Source: Mytilus trossulus
Taxonomy: Eukaryota > Mollusca > Bivalvia > Mytilida > Mytilidae
Assembly: GCF_036588685.1 (NCBI RefSeq)
Contig: NC_086383.1
Coordinates: 60,153,448 to 60,217,447, forward strand
Direction: 5' to 3'
Length of the DNA stretch: 64,000 bases
Part shown: piece by piece, positions 48,141 to 58,361 of the stretch
Layout of the letters: the number at the start of each line of letters is the position of its first letter
Numbering within the stretch: position 1 is the first letter of the stretch
Notes under the pieces: model-generated
Database searches by the model: none
Seen by the model: the letters and a program-made list of their open reading frames with translations, nothing else
What the model was told of the DNA's origin: nothing
Translations under genes and position numbers: made by a program

Positions 48141-48494
48141 AGCCACAGACAATCAATTGGAAGCAGAACTTCAAACTTCTAATGGATTCTGTTGAGGGTT
48201 ATGCAAAAGACTGGGCAAAAAGTGAAAAAGGTTGAGGTTGACAATTTTTCGGAGTGGGTACAACCAGAGATCATTGATCAGATAAGAGTAAGTAAGCTTA
48301 AAGGGTCAATGAGCACCAATGATCCCTTCCGTCTTTAAAGGCCCTCATGTCATAGAGGAGTTGGCTTGCCTCCATGAAAAATATGTTGTCATTCCAGCTG
48401 ACAAAGCCTCAAACAATATTGTATTTGTTTGCAAGAAACACAACATTGACTGCCTGATTAAGGAACTTGGGATATATAACACATTCCTACATAT
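48140..48494 (+). pseudogene. Penelope-like retroelement fragment
   Basis: Broken coding sequence in two or three frames. It includes NWKQNFKLLMDSVEGYAKDW, then after frame changes VIEELACLHEKYVVIPADKA and SNNIVFVCKKHNIDCLIKEL. The pattern LHEKYVVIPADKASNNIVFVCKK is the conserved segment preceding the reverse-transcriptase core of Penelope-like elements. The fragment stops at 48,494, where an unrelated dispersed repeat (R4) begins. It is inactive. Confidence 0.75.
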
Positions 48495-48640
48495 AAATAA
48501 AGGCAACAGTAGTATACCGCTGTTCAAAACTCATAAATCCATGGACAAAAAACAAAATCGGGGTAACAAACTAAAACCGAGGAAAACGCATTAAATATAA
48601 GAGGAGAACAACGACATAACACTAAAATGTAACACACATA
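48495..48640 (+). repeat. Dispersed repeat family R4, copy 2
   Basis: Shares AGTAGTATACCGCTGTTCAA and GTAACAAACTAAAACCGAGG with 22,700-22,890. It has invaded or replaced the Penelope fragment on its left, and is itself cut on the right by the GTAC foldback. Confidence 0.6.
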
Positions 48641-48990
48641 CACTGCTACTTTTGCATAGGTACTTTTTCTGTACAAAAAATCTGTGGTACTGGAAAATTA
48701 CTTTTAAAAAATGGTACTTTTTTAGTACTTTAAATTTATTGTAATATTTAGGTACCTGTTTTTTACAGTACTTGATTTGTACCTAATATTTGAGGTACAC
48801 ATTTAGTACTACACAATTAAAGTACAAATTGAGTACTTAAAATTTGAAGTACAAATCAAGTACTGTAAAAAACAAGTACTTAAATATTACAATAAATTTA
48901 AAGTACTAAAAAAGTACTATATTTTAAAAGTAATTTTCCAGTACTACAGATTTTTTGTACAGAAAAAGTACCTATGCAAAATTAGCAGTG
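48641..48990. mobile_element. 350-bp foldback built of GTAC words
   Basis: The whole segment is a nearly complete palindrome. It starts CACTGCTACTTTTGCATAGG and ends CCTATGCAAAATTAGCAGTG, with pairing to the centre near 48,815. Within it the four-base palindrome GTAC occurs 20 times, mostly as AGTACT, GGTACT or TGTACA, about every 17 bp. No coding sequence. It resembles a MITE in having exact ends, though a target duplication is not clear. Confidence 0.8.
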
Positions 48991-49615
48991 CAGGGCCGTA
49001 AATCTCAATGAAATCCTAAAATACAATGTCCGCTCCTAGATTAAAATACTTATCTGTGTTACAAACTGGTGCTGAAAAATGTACATTATCAGAAAATAAG
49101 GATGCAACGCGTGTTTTAAAGTTGCACCGGATCAATAAAATCCAAATCATGCACTGCTGGTGAACTGTGACCGAAATGTCAATTTACTACAATGACAAAA
49201 GAAATTACATTGTGTACATTCCATCTCTATAGAATGATGTTGTCTGTTCAACGTCTCCACCTGAAAAGAAATAAAAAAACTGAGTTTTCGTTATTATCAA
49301 CCCGCGTCACGTGATGTCTCCTCAATCTGGCGCGCGCGCTGGACCTGAAATAAAATAAAAATTATCCGAACTAAACATGAAACTTCCCCGGAATAATATA
49401 GACCCCTTACAGAAACAAACAAACAGACAAACAAACGCACACACACACACACACACATAACAATCAATCATGTTTCAAAGGGGGGCAAGACCGTTTACAA
49501 TTGCTTTTCAGAAGCAATTGCTTTAAATTGTAAAACGACAATTTTAACCATTCTGTTCCGTTTTTATAAAAAAAAAAATCCCTAGGACCCCCCCTTTATT
49601 TTACCCCCACTTACA
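48991..49615. other. Intergenic with CA microsatellite
   Basis: No gene seen. A (CA)n tract lies at 49,437-49,457 and a GC-rich GGCGCGCGCGC word near 49,330. Confidence 0.5.
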
Positions 49616-50120
49616 AATGAATGTGTTTGATCAACCAATCAACGTGTTCAACCAACCAACCAACCAATAAATCAATCAATCAATCAGTGCATGTTTCCGT
49701 CTCATGTGTTTAATATGGAGTCCACGATCTCATTTGTTTCTTTCTCGCTTGTTTCAAGAAACACTATCAAAACTATCAAACGTGTTTAACCAACCAACCA
49801 ACCAACCAACCAACCAACCAACCAACCAACGTGTTTAATCAACCAATCAACATATTTAGCCAACCAACCAACCAATCAATCAACCAATCAGTGCATGTTT
49901 CCGTCTCATGTGTTTAATATGGAGTCCACGATCTCATTTGTTTCTTTCTCGCTTGTTTCAAGAAACACTTTCCAACGTGTTTAATCAACCAATCAACATG
50001 TTTAGCCAACCAACCAACCAACCAATCAATCAATCAATCTGTGCATGTTTCCGTCTCATGTGTTTAATATGGAGTCCACGATCTCATTTGTTTCTTTCTC
50101 GCTTGTTTCAAGAAACACTA
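49616..50120. repeat. Composite minisatellite (79-bp block x3 plus CCAA/CAAT runs)
   Basis: A conserved 79-bp block beginning GTGCATGTTTCCGTCTCATG and ending GTTTCAAGAAACACT occurs at 49,687, 49,891 and 50,041. Between blocks run (CCAA)n and (CAAT)n microsatellites and the words GTGTTTAATCAACCAATCAAC. Apparent open frames here follow the repeat and are not genes. Confidence 0.85.
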
Positions 50121-50295
50121 AACATGTTCTTGGATTAATTTGCACTTCTCATAAGTGCAAATTGGAACCACACTTTTTTTTGTCGTAGAGTCATCAAATT
50201 TGGCAATAATGTACCTCTGGGGATAAATAACACAATACAAAAAAAAATTTGGTGTGGCTCGCCCGGTTCGGCAACTGGAGTGATAATAGTGACAA

Positions 50296-50842
50296 AATCC
50301 TGTAGGATATTTTTTTCTCCCATAGGATTTTTAAAAATCCTACCGGATTTTGAGAAATCCTATAGGATAAAGTCATAATCCCATAGGATATTTTTTATAT
50401 CCTACAGGATATTTAAATCCTAAGGGATTTGTAATCCCTTAGGAGAATAAAAATATCCTATGGGATATATTTTCTCCCTTAGGATTAAAAAAGTCCCTTA
50501 GGAAAAATAAAAGCATTTCCTATAGGATATTTTTTATCCTACAGGATATTAGTCTAATAAAATAATCCCATGGGATTAAAAATATCCGATAGGATTAAGT
50601 AATATCCTAAGGGATTTCATTACAGAAAAAATATCCTGTGGGATAAAAAAGAATCCTAAGGGTAATAAATAAATCCTAAGGGAGATTAAAAATCCTAAGG
50701 GAGATTAAAAATCCTAAGGGAGATTAAAAATCCTATGGGAGATCAAAGCAACTCATAAGAGAGAAAAAAAATCCTATGGGAGAAAGAAATATCCTATAGG
50801 AGAAATAAGTATCCTATAGGAGAATTAAATATCTTATTAGGG
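50296..50842. repeat. Array of about 27 short palindromes (ATCCTATAGGAT type)
   Basis: Roughly every 20 bp the sequence repeats a 10-12-bp self-complementary word of the form TCC(T/C)(A/T/N)(A/T/N)(A/G)GGA. Examples are TCCTATAGGA, TCCTACAGGA, TCCCATAGGA, TCCTAAGGGA. Spacers are A/T-rich and variable. The left and right ends also mirror each other (GGATATTTTTTTCTCCCATA against TATGGGAGAAAGAAATATCC), so the array as a whole is an imperfect foldback. No coding sequence. A small hairpin, TTTGCACTT-CTCAT-AAGTGCAAA, lies upstream at 50,141-50,163. Confidence 0.85.
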
Positions 50843-52200
50843 AAAAATCTATTTGTGAACAAAACCAAAGAACAGAGAATAGTTCTATATGTTTTTGTAG
50901 TAGGTAAGGATATTATTTTATTGGAGCAGACCAAATATTCCCAGATATTACTGTTTAAGAATTATTAATTTGTCTACCAATAATACAAATTACCGATAAG
51001 TGTACTTCAAACATGGAGCTTAGTTTCTTCTGTTACCTATTTCTACATCTGACTCTGGCTTCTTTTAAATCGAGTTTTCTCTTGTTTAATGCATTGTGGT
51101 TGTTTATTCCTCATTTGCTAAAGGAATAGGGGCCAGTTGAAATATCAAAAGTCATGAGTATTCATTCATCGCCTGACTCAAAGCAGAAACCTTTATCCTT
51201 TGGTAATCTCATGTGCTTTTTTTCAATTTAAGTTCAAAAGTGCATTTTAGTGTTTAGTGTAGCAACCATTTCACTGAACTATTATACATTATTGTTTAAT
51301 GACCAAAAGAGGCCCGCCTCTATGTGCGGAATTTTCTTTCTGCATAGAGGACTCATCATTTTGAACTCATCAGGGTTCCTGTACTCAACCGACTTGTTAG
51401 GTACTGAGACATGACTGTGACACCATCTGAATAAAAACTGTGAATAAAATCAGAAGCAATTTTAAAACAACACATGGTGTTCGGGCTAAGAATACCACTA
51501 ACTCGAGTAATTCAAGCCCTTTCCGTGTCCGATTTTCTCCCATATTGCATAACGGTGTGAATTTTCCGGTTGACGGTCTTTATCGAGGAAGACGTTCAGG
51601 CGTTAATGTAGCTTTCGTAGATCAGCGGAATATAACGACTGAATTATTCGGGTTAAGAATACCACCAGCTTTTAATTGAAAGTAATGACAAGACAGAAAC
51701 ATGTGTCCAACGGGTATATCCAATACACTACAATTACTTAAACAACTTTGAGAAATCGTACATAAGTGTTTTTGATTTTTATTGAGTATAGCTTTCTTTC
51801 CGTGAAGATATTTTTATTGTGGAGATGCCTGAATAGATTTGCCAGTAACCATACTTCTTCGATTGTGTTCTCAATATGCATGTAGTATTTGCAACTGAAC
51901 ATTTACATTAACTTTCAACAATAAATTCTTCAACAAAATTTGACAATAACTGAAATTTTATGGAACTAAAAACTAGATGTAACTAAAGACAGTATTGTTC
52001 ACCTAGGTCTTTGTGCATCCCTGACAACAGACACATCAACATGTAAGGCAAGAATATCATTCGTAACTAAAACTTTAAAAAAAAAATATTATTGCTGATA
52101 ATTTCAGAGATTTAAAGGACAAATCATTGTGCTTTAATTTGTTTTATTATACTTCATGTCAAAATGCCAGATTTTGATTGGCTAAAACGAGGGTGTCAAT
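50843..52200. other. Intergenic with one doubtful ORF
   Basis: Contains a GC-richer patch at 51,300-51,430 and the 79-codon frame listed at 51,440-51,679. No gene otherwise. Confidence 0.45.
51440..51679 (+). CDS. Hypothetical ORF (79 aa), possibly retroelement-derived
   Basis: Starts MNKIRSNFKTTHGVRAKNTT and continues through SPFRVRFSPILHNGVNFP and GRRSGVNVAFVDQRN. Arg/Asn/Ser-rich and less AT-biased than its surroundings. The style (RSGVN, basic residues) hints at a retroelement N-terminal region, but I cannot name a family. Confidence 0.2.
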   Translation: MNKIRSNFKTTHGVRAKNTTNSSNSSPFRVRFSPILHNGVNFPVDGLYRGRRSGVNVAFVDQRNITTELFGLRIPPAFN

Positions 52201-52202
52201 TT

Positions 52203-52424
52203 ACTCTATTACACTTCATGGAGACGCTTAATCAAGTGTGCGCTTTATTAAATACGACTCTATCCTATGCCAAATACTCTATCAACCTTCACAGAGACGC
52301 TTGATCAAGTGCGCGCTTTATTCAATACGACACTATCCTATGGCAAATACTCTATTACCCTTCACGGAGACGTTTGATCAAATGTGCGCTTTATAAATAC
52401 GGATTGTTATGTACAAGATGTCAC
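52203..52424. repeat. Three tandem units of about 73 bp
   Basis: The words CTTCA(C/T)(G/A)GAGACG(C/T)TT(A/G)ATCAA and GTG(C/T)GCGCTTTAT repeat at 52,212, about 52,287 and about 52,359, with CTATCCTATG(C/G)CAAATACTC between them. Confidence 0.75.
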
Positions 52425-52486
52425 AGTTTATTACTTTATATTTTAAAAAATCGACAGTAATAACAGAAAATTCAGTATAATAAATT

Positions 52487-52624
52487 AAATAACACATAGC
52501 TGAGAGGGTGATAGAGCAGATTGGAACCCCTTGAAAAAGCATTGTCAACTTTGGCTTCGCCGCGGTTGACAATGTTTTCTCGGGGTACCAATCTGCTCTA
52601 TCACCCTCTCAGCTATATGTTATT
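52487..52624. mobile_element. Foldback MITE with CTTCGCCGCGG loop
   Basis: Arms of about 60 bp: AACACATAGCTGAGAGGGTG and TCACCCTCTCAGCTATATGT, pairing inward through CAGATTGG and GCATTGTCAAC. The loop region reads TTTGGCTTCGCCGCGG. It lies just after the 73-bp tandem repeats. No coding sequence. Confidence 0.75.
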
Positions 52625-52629
52625 TATAT

Positions 52630-53880
52630 ATTATTTCTCTTCCTATAAATATTTTCGTGTGCATGGCTTTGATGGGCGCCAACTCTTAAATTAGAATATG
52701 GTCAGCTTGTTAAAATGTTTATTCATGTATTAAAAAGTTTTATCAAGAAAATGTAATAGAAATGTCGACAATAACAAACTGAGATATTCTATGCTGAAAA
52801 TAGATATAAATATAATTAGTGGTATGAGTGCTAATACTACAGTTGATTTGGCAATGGAGAAAAAATGTTCCTATCCATCAACAATTTTAAAACTTTACAC
52901 ACTCTGTGTTCTCTTTGATTTTTTTTTTATAAAAACCTATCTCAATTTCCAAGTTGTGGTCCCTTACGCGGAATTTTGTTGAAATTTGAAGACTATTAAA
53001 AATTTAATAGGTCAAAGAATAGCCTTCAACATTTGAGGCTTTTTATAGCCAAGGCTCCGTTAAGTTGAAACATATTTTATTTAAAAATTGAATAGGTCAA
53101 AGAACAGCCTTCAACACGGATCCTTGGAAATTAGAAAATTTGCAATTAGAGGCCGCAAAATAGTAACAGGTCTACTAATATTTACAAAACCTGAAACTTT
53201 ATATTCTTAGGTTGCCTGGGAATCTCTTTTTGAAAGAATAAGGATGTAGTCGTAATTGCGTGTCGATATCTTGTCAATCGTACTGTTGTTTTATCCGACT
53301 AACTAACTTTATACGGAAATTTTTTGCATTTTTTTAAATTACCATGGTCTGTTGTTTTTAAACTGTTAATATTGGAATTAAGTAAAAAGTCAAAGTTGAA
53401 ATCATGAATAAGTGATCCGTGAAAATTGTTTTCGAAAATCTAATTTGTTCATAATTCTTTAAAGTAATAAACTTATTTCAAATAAATTCTGATCTTCCCT
53501 CATCTGATCACCAGCATGCCTAAAGGTATTACTTCCAAAGGTATTGTAAGGGGTGTGAGGTGACACGTCCAGGTATTCAAGCGATTTCCTGTCGGACTTG
53601 TAAGTTCATGCATCGTTTCACTTCTGCAGGTAATGATCAGTGTACACGGTCGATAACTTATAACTTTCCATTTTGAACTATCAGATGTATAATATACAAC
53701 TCTGTCTTACTTGTCATAACTAAACTCATACGCTTGTTTATAAATAACATTTCTGGTGTAAAGAATATAATTCATAAAAATATAAATAATACCGAAAAAA
53801 ATAAGATTTGATGAAATTACAATCTATTTGAATATTTTTTCCAAGGTTGAATTTGGGAAAATGTAATATATACTCGATGT
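52630..53880. other. Intergenic, no gene seen
   Basis: AT-rich. A short direct duplication is visible: AATAGGTCAAAGAA(T/C)AGCCTTC occurs near 53,007 and again near 53,092. Confidence 0.45.
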
Positions 53881-53885
53881 CAATA

Positions 53886-53975
53886 GTGAAGGACAGATTG
53901 GAACATACCAGAAAAGTGAAGGACAGATTGGAACATACCAGAAAAGTGAGGGACAGATTGTAACATACCAGAAAT
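53886..53975. repeat. 30-bp minisatellite, three units
   Basis: The unit starts GTGAAGGACAGATTGGAACA and ends TACCAGAAAA. The first two copies are identical; the third has two substitutions and ends in GAAATA. Confidence 0.9.
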
Positions 53976-54194
53976 ATTGATTTAAAAAAATGTACGCACT
54001 TGTCGACGATTCGTTTATACGACTGGGTAGAAAGTTACGGAACTATAGCGCAATTTAAAATATATACATGTATACATTAAACATAAGAAAAAAACATATA
54101 TTTTGAATAAATTGGGGTAAAAGTTTTGTAAATAGACTAGTCCACGTATGCCAACAGTATGTAATCATCGAATGTCGATCGACTATTGTATACC

Positions 54195-54225
54195 AAAAGA
54201 AGAAGACGAAGAAGAAGAAGAGAAC
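54195..54225. repeat. GAA/GAC microsatellite
   Basis: A purine tract of AAGAAGAAGACGAAGAAG type at about 54,197-54,222. Confidence 0.7.
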
Positions 54226-54674
54226 CAATTTGATTTAGATACAGCAGGAACATGTTCCCAGGATACAGGACGAGGTTTAACTTGCTTTGGTTCATTGAAA
54301 TTGTGGACATAGTAAAATCACAGATTTATATTGACGTTATTAGATATAGGAAGATGTGGTGTGAGTGCCAATGATGCACGGTATTGGTGCCACTTAGCGT
54401 TACACGACGTTCCTTATAAAACAACGATTTTAACGTTGTTCCACGGAAAGTTTCAAACGTTGACCTTATATTTTACTCATGTGAAAATGCCGCTTAAAGA
54501 ACAGAGAATTTCGATGTTGCTTCTTTATATGGTTTTATTTTTTTCAAGGTTGTGCAAATGCAAAATTCCATAGAATTAAAATAGTTTTTAATATATATTT
54601 GAAAAGAATTGTCTGCAACAGTAACACACAATAAAATAACAGTTTTATGTCTTGTAAAATGATTTAAATATATA

Positions 54675-54870
54675 TTAAAGATGTGGTATGATTGCCAATG
54701 AGACCACTGAACACAAGAGACCAAATTGACACAACAATAAACAACTATAGGTCACTGTACGGCCTTCAACAATGAGCAAAGTCCATACCGCATAGTCTGT
54801 TATACAAGGCCCCGAAATGACAATGTAAAACAATTCAGTCGAGAAAACTAACTGCCTTATTCCTGTTACA
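54675..54870 (-). repeat. Dispersed repeat family R1, copy on minus strand
   Basis: Contains GATGTGGTATGATTGCCAAT, ACAACTATAGGTCACTGTAC, GGCCTTCAACAATGAGCAAA and AAGGCCCCGAAATGAC. A second short piece of the same style occurs at 54,345-54,372. Confidence 0.7.
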
Positions 54871-55104
54871 ATATGAACGAAAAAGTCTGTTTTGTATATA
54901 TATATTTTTTTTTATCTTCGAAATGTTTTAAAACTTTCAAATGTGAGGCTCTTATTTTATCAACACTTTAATTCTGGGACTATTATACTAACGTTAATAT
55001 AATAGTCCAAGAATTTTATCTTTTATTTTTCTTAAACAGTGACTTATATATTGTAGGCAAATAATTAAGAAAATTCAGGTTATCAAGGAATTTTCACATT
55101 TTGT

Positions 55105-55205
55105 ACATAAATCAGGTCGTTAGTTTTCTCGTTTGAATTGTTTTTACATTTGTCGTTTCGGGGTTTTATAGATGACTATAAGGTTAGGGTTTTGCTCATT
55201 GTTGA
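55105..55205 (+). repeat. Dispersed repeat family R1, short plus-strand copy
   Basis: Contains GTTTTCTCGTTTGAATTG, TTTCGGGGTTTTATAGATGA and GGGTTTTGCTCATTGTTG. Confidence 0.6.
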
Positions 55206-55569
55206 TTGCATATAGAAATAAGATTGTTATATATGCCACTGGACGAACATTAATTGTGAATATTTTGATGGGAAACTAGTGGGTATCAAAGTTCCAAATT
55301 AATTTCGGGATTTATTTTCTTTCTCGGTATTCAATAACAGAAAAAAAGAATAAATTGCGTGTCCACTAAATATGGGTATTCTTGTTAAACATCGTTAAAA
55401 CGATGTGTGTCTAAGGTGAACGCCACAAGAACCGTGTAATACTAGTACGAGAGTATAGCATGTAAACATTCCTTCTTAATGATATGGTTGTTATGGAAAT
55501 CTTTTCATACAACTCATGTCGGCGCTAACATGTCCTTTTGTAGTTATTTTTTTCTCCCAAAAATCCAAC

Positions 55570-55760
55570 TTCACGTTTCCGCATTTTCGTGCATTACTTT
55601 TCCGAAATTAGTAGCGGCGTTTTTACGTTTCCGCAAATTGGTATTACCAGAGACATATAATATAAAATGTCTCTGGTATTACTTTTCCAGAGAAAAAAAA
55701 ATGACGATTCCGGGGGAAAAAAAAATACGTTTCCGCAAATAAATATCTTACTTTTCCGGA
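55570..55760. repeat. Three diverged tandem units with ACGTTTCCGCA and TTACTTTTCC
   Basis: The word pair ACGTTTCCGCA...TTACTTTTCC occurs three times, starting near 55,573, 55,625 and 55,727. Only the middle unit is interrupted, by the 28-bp palindrome and its 7-bp duplication. Units one and three therefore show what the middle unit looked like before insertion. Confidence 0.7.
55648..55675. mobile_element. 28-bp palindromic micro-insertion, 7-bp target duplication
   Basis: The segment starts CAGAGACATATAAT and ends ATGTCTCTG. It is flanked by GTATTAC on the left (55,641-55,647) and GTATTAC on the right (55,676-55,682). The surrounding tandem units lack it. The ends match those of the 36-bp element at 58,125. 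No internal sequence exists beyond the two inverted ends. Confidence 0.65.
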
Positions 55761-56015
55761 AAAAAAATTAATTAAGGTTTACCTGTTGATTGAAATAATA
55801 AAAAATATATATTTATTAAGTTAAAGGTCATCATAACAAAGTCTACAGTAGTACATATACATTAACCGTTTACTAGTTTTGTATTTTGTTCAAGAAGGAA
55901 TTCCATCTTTTCCTTTTCATATTTCTGAACGTTTTTTTTTTAGTTAGAGTTATCATCTTTATGCAAAATTGAATGATTTCGTAAACTAGTAGTATTACGT
56001 TTTCTGTGTCTCTTA

Positions 56016-56713
56016 GGCCGTGTTCACACCAAACGCCGTGTAGAGTAAACATGCTTACAATTAGTTTAGTGTAGTGTACACTGGTTTCACATTACATTTG
56101 TTCACATCTATACACCTTGTTTAGCTACCTGTACATAAGATTTGTTCCCACTTGTAAACTATAAGTCATTTAAATGTTCATTACGTAGAACTGAATTCAA
56201 AATTTTTGGAAAATTTTTCTAGCGGTAAGGGAACAACCATTTGATTTCAAAAGGGGGGTGGGGGATGGGAATGAAAATATCCGATCCCCAATTTGATAAA
56301 AAAAAAAAAAATTGTTATACAGATGAATAAAAAAATATTCTGAATCAAGAGTTTCCCCATACATTATAGTGTTAAATATTGAAAAAAAAGTATATCCTTA
56401 GTGCAGTATTTTTAAATTCGTCAAGCTTCATTGGATTCAATCAACAAAATGACAACATGACACATTACACAAAATCGGCGCGTGCCATATAAAATGTTAA
56501 TAACTCTTTTATTTCTGAATATATTTATACCAAAATTTAAATATATGCTCTTTATTCAAATCTGTATCGTACTGAACGACCTTGGTGCTTATTTGACTAG
56601 TCCATCATGGGCTTAGTGCACTTCCTGGAGCTTAGTGCACCAAGGCGGCCTAGGTGGTGTTTAGACGCACCGCACTAACACAACACCGAATTTAGGTCAA
56701 TGTGAACACGGTC
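56016..56713. mobile_element. Harbinger-like MITE, TTA-flanked, 698 bp
   Basis: The left end GGCCGTGTTCACACC and right end TGTGAACACGGTC are inverted matches. TTA lies on both sides (56,013-56,015 and 56,714-56,716), the 3-bp duplication (TWA) typical of PIF/Harbinger elements. Nested inside is the 278-bp block at 56,396-56,673 that also occurs inverted at 59,753. No transposase frame. Confidence 0.65.
56396..56673. repeat. Inverted-repeat partner of 59,753-60,030 (278 bp)
   Basis: Reverse complement of 59,753-60,030 with few differences. Landmarks are TAAATTCGTCAAGCTTCATT, ATCTGTATCGTACTGAACGA, AGTGCACCAAGGCGGCCTAG and GTGTTTAGACGCACCGC. The two copies lie 3.1 kb apart. Confidence 0.85.
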
Positions 56714-56719
56714 TTAGAT

Positions 56720-58110
56720 TTTTTTAAGAATACATTCTCGCATGCTTAAACATGATAAAGAAAGCACGTCAACTGTTGGACTCGTGAAAATATTTTTCAA
56801 CTTTTTAAAGCTTCATCTGTGTGATCGAAATTGTCGAAAGATTCTGATGAAAATTTTAATAAAAAGTGATGCAAGTACAAGGGACCAGACGATATGATAT
56901 AATTGGCACTAAGGAATGAATTATAGAAGTAAACTATTTCAAAATAAATAATTCAATATTTTATATTAATTATTAATAAGAATTACAAAATTAATATTTT
57001 ATCGACACGTGCCACGTTCAATATTGATTACAATCTGTGTAATCGATTGAAATTCATGATCATTCAATCATGGACCGTTTATCACGCACGTGTGCACAAA
57101 CAGTTTGACTATGAATACGTTTTTGGCGACCGTTTTTTCGTCATGTGTTTAGTATTTCAATTGGTTTAATAACTTTATAAAACAAATTATTGATATCAAT
57201 AGGTCAATCGAAAAAAAAAATCCATTTATCATAAAAAGCTTCACAAGTTCCAAGAAATGGTTTGACACGAAATAAATATATGTGAGAATACTATCTGCTT
57301 TTAAGCTATTCTATAATATATATATATATATATATATTCAACTCAACGATATTAATATATTATAACGTTACTTAAAACTGCGGAAAAAACCCTGAACCAT
57401 TTGTCGATAAAAAACGGACGAACGAAATTGTAAAAAATATATATTATCTTTAAAATTTATTAGTATATTTATTCTAGTTTATTAATCAAAGGTTGTGCCT
57501 TACTAGTTTATAATGTCGTGGACTGTGATGTATGCTGCCACATTCGAGACGTATTTTCTAACGGTTCATTAAAAAAGAGGGTCAGGATGGGGTCGATGAA
57601 TAGAGAATAATGGGTTAAAAGTGCCGAATAAAGGAAAATAAATAATGACTACAGAAACATAGAGAAAAAATAAGGAAAAGAGAATGACGAAGTGCTTATA
57701 TATAAAGAACACAGAAAAAAGACTGATCAATTATAGAATTAAGGACCCCCGTACAGGTCCTCATAAAATTGACTCATCTTATTTTCACACCTAGCAGTTT
57801 CTTGGTATATACACATAGTCAGATAGGGGTCAGCGTACATCTTCAATGTTCAATTAGGTGTGAAATTTTAATCTGGTAATTGAGATTAAATATAAAAGAT
57901 GAATATAATGATTATTTCATTATAGTGTCGCACATTGGTCTTACAGTTAAAACAAAGATCGATAGCCAGCCTTCATAAAATTACGAGACACTAAATTTAC
58001 AATAAAATTAATTAAAATATATACAATTATGAATTAGTTACAACACACATCTTTATCAATGAAATCCAGGATTTTTTTAGTAAATCTTTGATGAAATTAA
58101 AATAATATCC
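56720..58110. other. Intergenic, no gene seen
   Basis: AT-rich. A (TA)n tract is at 57,316-57,338. A GACACGTGCC word near 57,004 belongs to a loosely repeated motif also seen near 59,940, 60,165, 61,840, 61,890 and 62,120. Confidence 0.45.
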
Positions 58111-58124
58111 ACATTTAATATAAG

Positions 58125-58160
58125 CAGAGACATATAATACATATGTATTATATGTCTCTG
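58125..58160. mobile_element. 36-bp palindromic micro-insertion, 7-bp target duplication
   Basis: A perfect palindrome whose two 18-base halves begin CAGAGACATATAATACAT and mirror each other. ATATAAG lies directly on the left (58,118-58,124) and again directly on the right (58,161-58,167). Ends match the 28-bp element at 55,648, 2.5 kb away. Confidence 0.65.
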
Positions 58161-58361
58161 ATATAAGTAACAAAATTTGCGAATAAAATCTTTATTAAAA
58201 TGCTAATATTCTGATGATAGATATTATAATAAAATTATCTTTGCAAAAGAAAATAAAGGTATATAAACTTGGGATTTTATTTGAAACACATCACAGTAAC
58301 CTTTATGTAAGAAACAAATATGCACAAAGAAAGACAAAAATAATACTGAAGATATATTGTT

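Noticed and set aside
49908-50138. 76-codon plus-strand frame with internal repeats
   Set aside because: It is a translation of the 79-bp minisatellite.
50296-50842. CRISPR-like array
   Set aside because: Units are degenerate, spacers are A/T-rich and irregular, and the context is a eukaryotic genome.
53886-53975. Coding repeat peptide
   Set aside because: The 30-bp units keep frame only by length and contain no start in context; no flanking exon.
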